A DNA stretch of 64,000 bases from Larus michahellis. Lineage: Eukaryota; Chordata; Aves; Charadriiformes; Laridae. Below are positions 57,401 to 64,000 of this stretch, piece after piece. Made by a program: the position numbers and the translations under genes. Under the pieces are notes generated by a model. That model saw only the letters and a list, made by a program, of their open reading frames with translations, made no database searches and had not been told where the DNA came from. The stretch is taken from positions 4,903,001 to 4,967,000 of the forward strand of contig NC_133907.1 of assembly GCF_964199755.1 (NCBI RefSeq), read 5' to 3'. Numbering within the stretch: position 1 is the first letter of the stretch; each line of letters opens with the position of its first letter.

Positions 57401-60400
57401 GGGTTGGCATCACCCACAGCTCTTCAAGGCAGTCACCTCAGTTTTTGATTTTTTATGTCATGGCTGATCCTCCAGATGCTGATCTAGAGCATGGGTGTCA
57501 CGGTTAAAGTGTTCTCAGCAACCTCCTTGTTTTTCTAGGCACAGGGAAAACCGTCGTTGGAACTCACATTGTCTACTGGTTCCATAAGCTGAATGAGGAG
57601 AGCGTCGAGAAGGAGCAAACACCATCCGCTGAAGAAGAAAAGCCCAAGGGGAGAAAGTGCATCTTGTACTGTGGCCCGTCCAACAAGTCTGTTGATGTTG
57701 TTGCTGGTAACTATCGGTTTTAAGCCCCCGAGTTGGCTCGTACTGGTGGGAGGGAGAACATGTGGCCGTGAGCAGGAGGGGCAGAAAGCGGGGCTGGTCC
57801 TTGCAGAAGATCCCTCGCTGCAGGGCGAGGACCGGTGAAGGTGGGGTTGGTGAACGAGGGGGTGGGGAGAAGAGGCAAGTGCCCAGCAAACGCTGGGCAC
57901 CTCACAGGACAGGAGCTTTCTCAGCATCGCCGGTGCCTGGTGCTGCCTGAGCAGACCTCTTCTCCTTCCCCAGAGATGCTGCTGAAGATGAAGAACCTGA
58001 AACCACTGAGGGTTTATGGGGAGGCCATTGAAACGATGGAATTCCCGTACCCGGGGAGCAACCGGCACCTCTACCGCAAAGCCTTGCGGGATGCAAAACC
58101 AAAGCGGGAGCTCAGGTAGGACTGCATGGCCCCGCAGGCTGCGAGAGGGCTGGGGAGCGATGTTTTCTGCACCGGTAAAGCCGAACAAGCCAGAACAAAT
58201 GTGGTTTCCACTCTCTACTGTGGAGCAGCACTATTAACCTGCTTTGTACTTAATTTTTTCAAGTGAAGGTGTATAGTCTAATGTAGCACCTAGTCAGGAA
58301 ACACCCTAGATGTTTTCATCTCTGTTTTGAACAGCTCTAAGTGTCTCTGACTTCATTCCTGCTTGCAACTACTAAAGAAAGGTGGTTGTATTTTGTGTCC
58401 TCGAGGGTGAGCTCTATAAAGATGGAACAGTCTGGCTGTGACTTCTTTAGCTAATGGGGTTTCTCCACATAGACAGATGTGGTATACTTCACTGTACAAG
58501 AGATCACTTGGGTCTGTGTGGGGAAAAATATTTATATATTGACTCTTTATTCAGCGAAATAATCCTGCATCATCGCATCCGGCGGCCGCCCAACCCTTTA
58601 TGGCAGGAGATCTGTAACTTTGACGCTCGGATGAAGGAAGGAGAGCTTATAACAGAAGAAGAAACAAAGAAGTGAGTAGAAAGAGACCCTGGTGAGAGAT
58701 GGCTGACTCTGGCCTTGTGCCACCTCTGAAGCGCTGCCTGAAGGAGCGCAGTGCAGCAATCTCCTTCCCCTGCGAGAAGAGGTTGGGGCTACACTTGCTG
58801 GGTCTCAGCTGACACAGACTCGTAGGCTGCGTGAAAGTCAGCGCCTTTGTCCTGGCTCATGCAAGGCAAGGGACTCGGTGACAGCATCGAGGTGGATTAA
58901 TCAAGCTGTGTGTTTGGAATGATGATAAAAAGTGATTAGCTCAGGGTTAGTGGTACAGTGCAGAGCATCCGCATCGCTTCTGCTCTGGTGCTGTTGTCCC
59001 TCTGGACCAAAAAGTCATACTGTGCATGTGTGACACTTGCATCCTCCACCCTGAGCCCCTGCCCTGTTGAGTTCAGGACAAAGTGCATTTCCTACAGTGT
59101 CCATCCAAAGCCCTTTTCTGGAAACACCAGCTCATCCTGGGTAGGGAGACGGAGCCATAGTCATTTGGGAAAGTGTAGCCTCTGCCTGGTTCCTGCATGA
59201 GGAACCTGGAGATGTTTCCCCTATGCGTGACCTGGTGTCTTCTGCATCAACCACCAGGTACAAAAATCACTTGTCAGCTGCTCGTGCCTATGAACTGGCA
59301 GGCCACGATGTCATCCTGTGCACGTGCTCTGCCGCATCCGCCTCTTCCCTGGAGCAGCTCAATGTCAAGCAGGTAATCATCGATGAGTGTGCCATGTCCA
59401 CGGAGCCTGAGACCCTCATCCCCTTGGTCAGCCACCGCCATGCTGAGAAGGTAAGTCCCTTCCAAAGATGTGTCTCTAGGATGGCTGCTCAGGGCTCTCA
59501 GACCTTTGCATGTCTTCCACCCTTACCATGCTACTCTTCCAAGTTTTACCAGGTTTGAGGGTTGTTCTTGGTGGCATCTATGATGGTGCGTCAGTGTCTC
59601 AGCCTTCAGGGAGTTGTTTTCTTTGTGGTATAACTTCACTAACTATAATGAAAATCTTGAGGCACAGAGAGGTAGATGCGGTACGTAAGTATTCTCACTA
59701 GATGTATGAGCTGTGCATTATCTGTTCGTATCGCACAAAGCAGAGTCGTAAGACCTGCTGTAGGCCTGAAAGCTGTGGTGGAGAACTATTGCATCTGCTC
59801 ACCTCTCTGCTGCGTGCATCAGTTCAGCACCTTGTCTCCAAACAGTTACACCCATAGTGTCTCCTCTAAACTTCCTCTTGCCTTTCTGCAAGAGAAACCA
59901 AGTGGTGGTGTGGCTGGATTTTTGGTGCTTCTTTACAGGGTGGGTGTCACTGCCACCAAAAATTGTGCTGGCCCAGGTAAAAAGTATTGACGTGACAAGA
60001 AGCATGGAGCAGATCTCAGCAGACTTACTGCATGATGAGTTCTATCGGAAGAGAACTAGGCTCTGCATTATCTGGGTCGAGATCTTTATGTAAGGCCCAA
60101 CATGGTTCCTTGATTGAGGTTGCTTTAACCATAACAGAAATAAGGAGCACCAAATGTCTGTGTGCAAATAGCTTTTCAAAGAGCTGAATGCCTTCACCAG
60201 TGCCACCCACCCTCATAGCTGAAGTGTCCACTCTTCGTTTCAGGTTGTTTTGCTTGGGGATCACAAACAGCTGCGGCCTGTGGTCAACAATGACTTCTGC
60301 AAGAGTCTTGGCATGGAGACGTCTCTCTTTGAGCGCTACCGGCATCAGGCGTGGATGCTGGATACGCAGTACCGCATGGTGAGGCCCTCGAGTGGATTGT

Positions 60401-62568
60401 CTTTTCTCTATCACAGAAAATGCTGCTATCGGGGCTTGCCTCAAGCCACTGGGAAACAGATATTCTCCATTAGTGCTTTCCTGTCCTAGAGTGATTAACA
60501 ATGCCCTCGCCCGGTGCTGGCTTGTAGCACAGTGGCATTGCAGGTGAAGCCTGCCCAAAAAGATGCTGCAGGTTGAGAAGTTCCTTGTTTTTTGTTCACC
60601 TCAGTTTCTCCCCTTTTCTCTCCCAGCACAAAGGCATTTGCGAGTTCCCATCCCAGGAGTTTTATGAAATGCGGCTGAAAACGTGTCCCCAGCTTCTTCG
60701 TAAACCCAGTGTCTTCCACCACAAAGACAATGGCTGCTGCCCCATCATCTTTGGGCACATGGAAGGGAAGGAGCAGAGCCTCATGATTTCTACTGAGGAA
60801 GGAAACGAGAACTCCAAAGCTAACCTAGAAGAAGCGGAGCAGGCGGTGAGGAGGGTCCTGGGGAACTGCTGGAGATGTACAAGGGAGGGTGTTGTGTTGG
60901 GTGACTCTGGGGATCATGGTGGGATGATGGGTAGTGATACAGGACAAGGATCAGTGGGGTACAGTATCTGCCTGGCGTCTTCTCGGGTCTGGAGCGCTCC
61001 ACGATGTTCCTGGCCAGAGGCAGCTGTAGGGAAGTGTGACCCAGGGCAGGGCAGGGCAAGCAGCGCAGCCGGGCACCATGGCTGCCCTGGGGACAGGCTG
61101 CTGGAGGACTGGTTCCCTCCAGCCACCGCGCTCCCAAGTGAGCAGGATCCTGCTCTCCCCAGGTGAGGATAGCGAAGCAGCTGACACTAGATGGCACCAT
61201 CCGGCCAGAGAACATCGCCATCCTGAGCCCCTACAACGCCCAGGTGTCCGAGATCAGCAAGGGCCTCCTGAAGGAGGGCATCCGTGGAGTGACCGTCTGC
61301 ACCATCATGAAGAGTCAAGGTGAGCTGGCAGGAGAGGCGGGGGTTGGTTCTGTGCTCTCCTGCCTTCCCCAGAACGGAAGCAACCTATCACAGAGACGGT
61401 CTTTGAGCAAGTCCTACACCAGGGTCATTTCAGCCATGGAGGAAGCATCCCTGGGCCAGGTTTCTGGGTGATTTGTCATTGTAATAAATCCTTTGGGAAA
61501 CTCTGGAGTGCCCAGGCAGGGTGAGACTGATGAAGGTAGGGAAGTGGAGGATGTCAGAAGGGGGTGTTAAAGAACTGCCGTAGCACATACTCTTTGGAGA
61601 GCAACGACCAGGGGTCCCATGGCCTCCAAAGCTAGAGAAACCCAAACGGTGGCTGCAGTTTTGTGGGTCTCGCTGTAGAGAAATGAGTGTCTTGTGGGGT
61701 GGAGGGGAGGCCAGATGCTTCCTTCTAAAAAAAAATCTTTCAATTCTGCTTTCTAGGAAGTGAGTGGAGATACGTGATCCTGTCGACCGTACGCTCCTGC
61801 CCCCGATCAGAGATTGATAAGAAGCCCACAAAGAGCTGGCAGAAGAAGTTCCTGGGGTTTGTTACTGACCCAAACCAGGTCAATGTGGGCATCACGCGAG
61901 CTCAGGAAGGACTCTGCATTGTAGGTAGGTCTCCTGGGAGCGTGCACAGGCCTGCAGGGGAACAGGATGCTTGGATAAAGGGGTGGAGATCCAAACTAGT
62001 ATAACCGATGGCCTTGCTTTATTCTTCTGCCCTTAGGCTGTCTGTGGTTTTGTAACTGGGCTATCTGGGAAGTCTGCACAAAGCAGAGATCCTGCGTGGC
62101 TCCGGTACAGCATGTATAATTAGTTTTTCTCACCCTCTGGTTTGGACCACGTTGTTTCCATCACTTGCATGCTAGAGCTCTCTCCTAACAGCATTTGGCT
62201 GCTTGTTTTCCTCCTAATCACGCAGATGGGCTGTGGTGTGTAGGGGAGCTGCTCGCAGATATGACAGCACTGTAAAGGGAGCTGGGATTCCGCAGAGGAA
62301 ATGTCCGAAGGAAATGTCCCTGCAAGTTATCCAGCACCCTTAGGCTAGAAATGTCAGACAGAACTTTCCGTGACTGGTCTGTGATGGTATCATCCAAGCC
62401 TTTCTCGGCCACTAACCCGCTGTCCCCATCCCCGTGCCAACAGGGAACCGGTACCTCCTGGAGTGCAACCCTCTGTGGAGGAGGCTGCTTCAGCATTACC
62501 GACAGCGCAACTGCTCTACTGCAGCCCAGGGGATTTTTGTCAGGAAGACTTCATCCATCCGCCGATGA
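44464..62568 (+). CDS. HELZ2: HELZ2: interferon-induced zinc-finger, dual-helicase RNB exoribonuclease
   Basis: Known family: a nuclear receptor coactivator (PRIC285/PDIP1) and interferon-induced 3'-5' exoribonuclease that unwinds and degrades structured RNA. Nineteen coding exons total 8475 nt, or 2824 residues plus stop, with all junctions in frame. Order: zinc fingers (residues 80-351); beta-rich region; UPF1-like helicase 1 (Walker A GPFGTGKT 787-794, DEAA 910-913, NYRS, TRAQ near 1147); an LQELL coactivator-type motif (1235-1239); an OB-like region and RNB domain (DPQGARDLDDA 1510-1520, SSPIRRYMD); helicase 2 (GPPGTGKT 2348-2355, DECA 2535-2538, GDHKQ, DTQYRM, GITRAQ). ATG 44464 was chosen for an A at -3 and because an in-frame TAG lies 48 bases upstream. 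Annotated human HELZ2 has 2649 residues, so this form has a longer N terminus. Upstream ISRE motifs suggest interferon control. Confidence 0.98.
45573..45756 (+). CDS. HELZ2: HELZ2 coding exon 2 (split CCCH finger)
   Basis: The acceptor is ctcccgacag at 45572 and the donor is gtaagt at 45757. The exon completes C335-x5-C341-x5-C347-x3-H351, a standard CCCH spacing crossing the exon junction. A lysine-rich amphipathic helix (RVKVAMKKKKQALKEG) follows. Confidence 0.95.
46144..46251 (+). CDS. HELZ2: HELZ2 coding exon 3
   Basis: 108 nt (36 codons), phase 0 at both ends. The acceptor is ctcccccacag at 46143 and the donor is gtgagc at 46252. It encodes the start of the beta-rich region before helicase 1 (HVQLEDRKVKYRWKFRVHSQ). 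Confidence 0.95.
46905..47428 (+). CDS. HELZ2: HELZ2 coding exon 4 (beta-rich pre-helicase region)
   Basis: The acceptor is caactggcag at 46904 and the donor is gtaagt at 47429. The exon encodes an Ig-like beta region (VSFSLSGNGLS, then FEQWVVFDFGRRPVLMQKIK) as in HELZ-family proteins, then the LNYRERMHSFLFCEEEAEQ segment that opens the helicase 1 module. Confidence 0.95.
47799..48431 (+). CDS. HELZ2: HELZ2 coding exon 5 (helicase 1 Walker A)
   Basis: The acceptor is cttcctttcag at 47798 and the donor is gttaga at 48432. The exon encodes the N-terminal part of helicase 1 and the ATP-binding loop GPFGTGKTFT (residues 787-796, Lys793), then VLICTHTN. The following intron (1046 bases) holds no gene, only a short ERV-LTR-like stretch at 48617-48632. 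Confidence 0.97.
49478..50261 (+). CDS. HELZ2: HELZ2 coding exon 6 (helicase 1 Walker B)
   Basis: The acceptor is cccctccag at 49477 and the donor is gtatgt at 50262. The exon encodes IMIDEAAQMLECEAL (Walker B, D910/E911), the ILAGDHMQITP motif and ENYRSTAGII, all typical of UPF1-like superfamily 1 helicases. Confidence 0.97.
50666..50822 (-). repeat. CR1 LINE 3' fragment, reverse orientation, HELZ2 intron 6
   Basis: Begins gaatcatagaatcgttttgg followed by ttggaagagacctttaaggt, the reverse complement of a CR1 3' end. It runs to 'tcaaccacttcctcag', about 25 bases before the exon 7 acceptor, so it may lie close to the branch-point region. Confidence 0.92.
50847..50922 (+). CDS. HELZ2: HELZ2 coding exon 7
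   Basis: A 76-base exon with acceptor ccttcttaccag at 50846 and donor gtttgt at 50923. It encodes VSATRQELRKKQLQDVVVEN, helical sequence between helicase motifs IV and V. The following 1380-base intron shows no gene. Confidence 0.93.
52303..55816 (+). CDS. HELZ2: HELZ2 coding exon 8 (helicase 1 end, RNB nuclease domain)
   Basis: An unusually large exon, 3514 nt; acceptor ctatggtgcag at 52302, donor gtaagt at 55817. It encodes helicase motifs V/VI (GREFRVIIISTVH, NTIMTRAQSLVIAVGD), an acidic linker with LQELL, and an OB-like region. The RNB domain follows, with four aspartates (D1510, D1516, D1518, D1519), the IHIADVAGIIPKGSALD strand-loop and SSPIRRYMDVV. Last come S1-like and beta-rich segments. 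The frame continues open to the left of 52303, but the acceptor and the join to exon 7 fix the start. Confidence 0.97.
56665..56750 (+). CDS. HELZ2: HELZ2 coding exon 9
   Basis: 86 nt, acceptor ttccctctgtcag at 56664, donor gtaggt at 56751. It encodes RKEKAIWKLAYASELARSIA, helical linker between the RNB module and helicase 2. Confidence 0.94.
57158..57289 (+). CDS. HELZ2: HELZ2 coding exon 10 (helicase 2, Q-like motif and half of Walker A)
   Basis: The acceptor is tttgccgtaacag at 57157 and the donor is gtaagg at 57290. It encodes KLNHSQNQAILMALRKPFTL and IQGPPG; the Walker A loop is split by the intron. Confidence 0.97.
57539..57706 (+). CDS. HELZ2: HELZ2 coding exon 11 (helicase 2 Walker A completed)
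   Basis: The acceptor is gtttttctag at 57538 and the donor is gtaact at 57707. It continues GTGKTVVGTHIVYWF (Lys2354) and encodes ILYCGPSNKSVDVVA, motif Ia. Confidence 0.97.
57974..58115 (+). CDS. HELZ2: HELZ2 coding exon 12
   Basis: The acceptor is cttccccag at 57973 and the donor is gtagga at 58116. It encodes the LRVYGEAIETMEFPYPGSNR stretch, which in these helicases lies in the insertion between motifs Ia and II. Confidence 0.95.
58555..58671 (+). CDS. HELZ2: HELZ2 coding exon 13
   Basis: The acceptor is ctctttattcag at 58554 and the donor is gtgagt at 58672. It encodes HHRIRRPPNPLWQEICNFDA, a charged helical insertion in helicase 2. Confidence 0.95.
59258..59450 (+). CDS. HELZ2: HELZ2 coding exon 14 (helicase 2 Walker B)
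   Basis: The acceptor is caaccaccag at 59257 and the donor is gtaagt at 59451. It encodes AGHDVILCTCSAASAS and VIIDECAMSTEPETLIPL. The Walker B acidic pair is D2535/E2536; the box reads DECA, where the UPF1-like family commonly has DEA. Confidence 0.97.
60244..60378 (+). CDS. HELZ2: HELZ2 coding exon 15 (motif III, start of motif IV)
   Basis: 135 nt, phase 0 at both ends; acceptor cttcgtttcag at 60243, donor gtgagg at 60379. It encodes VVLLGDHKQLRPVV and WMLDTQYRM, the gamma-phosphate sensing and motif IV residues. Confidence 0.97.
60627..60845 (+). CDS. HELZ2: HELZ2 coding exon 16
   Basis: The acceptor is ctctcccag at 60626 and the donor is gtgagg at 60846. It continues the RM|H of motif IV with KGICEFPSQEFYEM. 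The NLEEAEQA segment near its end begins the second RecA-like lobe. Confidence 0.96.
61163..61319 (+). CDS. HELZ2: HELZ2 coding exon 17 (motif V region)
   Basis: The acceptor is ctctccccag at 61162. The exon itself begins gtgagg, so the junction reads as both acceptor and donor. It encodes NIAILSPYNAQV and VTVCTIMKSQ (start of motif V). The donor is gtgagc at 61320. Confidence 0.96.
61757..61924 (+). CDS. HELZ2: HELZ2 coding exon 18 (motifs V and VI)
   Basis: The acceptor is tgctttctag at 61756 and the donor is gtaggt at 61925. It encodes GSEWRYVILSTVRS and QVNVGITRAQEGLCIVG, the arginine-finger motif VI of helicase 2. Confidence 0.97.
62444..62568 (+). CDS. HELZ2: HELZ2 coding exon 19 and stop
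   Basis: The acceptor is gtgccaacag at 62443. It encodes NRYLLECNPLWRRLLQHYRQ and the tail, ending Ser-Ile-Arg-Arg with TGA at 62566-62568. Confidence 0.96.
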
Positions 62569-64000
62569 GGATGGGTTGCAGCTCGATGAGCTCGTCCCTC
62601 TCTACCTGAACTGCGTTACGTGTGCCTTGGGAAGGACGCAATCTTTCCATTATTTAATGACCCATGGAGCCAGCATCTTCCCCTGCGCAGCGACAGCTCA
62701 GCTTCAGTGTGTCCTTTGGCGTCGTGGGGTGGTTTCTTTTTTTAATCAGTGCAACCTTGGACAGGAACTTTCAGCTCTAGCAAACCAAAAATCATTGGAA
62801 ATGGATGGATGGGTGTGTGACTTTATTGATGACACTATTTTTGTAACTGTAAGATGCTCAGCGGAGCCCCCATCCTATCTGCCGGCGCAGCTGCATTTTG
62901 GGGACCAAATACTCAGTCCATTCGTCGAGGGTGGAATGACCGCATGCAAGCTGCGATTTGCCATAGAGGACCAAAGCTTCTGGGTACTACCACTCATTTT
63001 AAAACCAAGGCCAGGGAATTTTTAAGGCTTCTCTTTTTCTCAAAGCAGAAAAACAATTTGTTTTGGGTTTTTTTGTTGTCATCATTTTGGTTTTTTTTTT
63101 TTAAATGAAGGAAGAAAGCAAAGAGAACCACGTACCACTCTTTGTCTAGCCAAAACGCTGTTCTCCAAGTGTGTAAATATCACAGAGCCGAGGCCAAGTT
63201 GATTTTGTAAATAGATTTACTTATTCTTTCTACAAAGGAGGTTGTCCTCACCAGTATAAAGTTAATGAAAAGCGAGGACCGCTCCTACCAGGGACCGTTG
63301 GAAATTGTAAGCATATTTTAAACTGTTCTGAGTCTTATCTGAAATCTCCTCCTGTAAAAGCCCTCCTTTCCTACTCCAGATTTTTTTAAAGCTGCTTCTA
63401 ATTTATTAACTTTTTAACTCTGTGAATTTGTTTCACAGCCTTACGGCCTGAGTTTTTAAGAGCGGGGATGGAAATTTGATAAACGTACCACAGCATATTT
63501 GTGTATAATGTGTTTTTTTTCTATTATTATTATTATTATTTTAAGTAGCCAAACTGCTGTGAACTGGAAGCTGTGATTCACTAGAGAAGGCTGCTTTTGC
63601 CCGGTTACGTATGGCTGATACAGATGGGTAGCGGGGAAGTGGTGCTCTCTGCTGAATCACGCAGCTGCTTTTGTGAAGGTTGATAGTTTCGAGGGAGGGT
63701 GTCTTTTATCTCATTTCAATTCTGAATGTATGAAGTGCCTGCCTCAGCTCTCCCCAGGACCACGCGCCTGGCCGTGGTGAAATGTTCACGTGGGATGGAG
63801 CCAAGATGCAAACACGGTGGTTTTGCAACAGGTATATACTGTGCTGGGACATGAGTCCTCCTTGGCCTAAGGGAGGGGTCCCCGTGACTTCACAGCGCCA
63901 TGGCAAGGGTGAATTTTGTCCTGTTTGCAACTGAAAATGCAGCATGGCTCTTTCCGGTGTGGAGGAATGTGCAATAAGAAAGCGTTGTGTCTGGAAAAGT
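62569..64000 (+). other. HELZ2: HELZ2 3' UTR, end not visible
   Basis: T- and A-rich sequence without further coding. I see no AATAAA or ATTAAA on the + strand to the window end. Variant hexamers exist (TATAAA 63255-63260, GATAAA 63478-63483). A TTA microsatellite lies at about 63522-63541. The UTR may use a variant signal or run beyond the window. Confidence 0.6.

Noticed and set aside
1-64000. CRISPR arrays, operons, rRNA or tRNA genes
   Set aside because: The window is vertebrate genomic DNA with spliced genes. No direct-repeat/spacer arrays and no cloverleaf with A/B boxes were recognised by eye; a tRNAscan-SE run would be decisive for tRNAs.

Overview
The window looks like part of a bird genome, probably a GC-rich microchromosome. 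It holds three conserved vertebrate genes, all on the + strand and in the order STMN3, GMEB2, HELZ2, which is the gene order of human 20q13.33. Its interspersed repeats are bird/reptile-type CR1 LINE fragments plus one probable avian endogenous-retrovirus LTR end. No gene was supported on the minus strand; the long minus-strand frames there are by-products of GC-rich tandem repeats.

Layout. 1-3246: exons 2-5 and the 3' UTR of STMN3, a neuronal stathmin; the first coding exon (about 19 coding bases) lies upstream of the window. 3247-13340: about 10 kb with no recognisable gene, holding scattered polyadenylation signals, a probable ERV LTR end and a G-rich minisatellite. 13340-14100: CpG island and non-coding first exon of GMEB2. 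14045-14460: a C-rich array mirroring the upstream G-rich one. 16663-30478: nine GMEB2 coding exons (529 codons plus stop), then a long 3' UTR. 32859-33117: a CR1 copy. 33118-44325: HELZ2 upstream region with a second CpG island and several interferon-type (ISRE/IRF/GAS) motifs. 44464-62568: HELZ2, nineteen coding exons (2824 codons plus stop), followed by 3' UTR to the window end.

Exon junctions were set by hand from GT/GC-AG boundaries and reading-frame continuity. The GMEB2 coding exons sum to 1590 nt and the HELZ2 coding exons to 8475 nt, both exact multiples of three with no internal stop. The STMN3 coding exons sum to 524 nt, which with the 19 nt expected upstream gives a 180-residue protein.

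The genes do not form a pathway. STMN3 regulates neuronal microtubules, GMEB2 is a SAND-domain DNA-binding factor, and HELZ2 is an interferon-induced nuclease-helicase. I found no undescribed system. The strongest observations are the interferon-type motif set upstream of HELZ2, an intact RNB catalytic aspartate set and a long AUG-started N terminus in HELZ2, a GC-AG intron in STMN3, a tandem splice acceptor in GMEB2, and two G/C arrays of opposite strand skew flanking the GMEB2 promoter.
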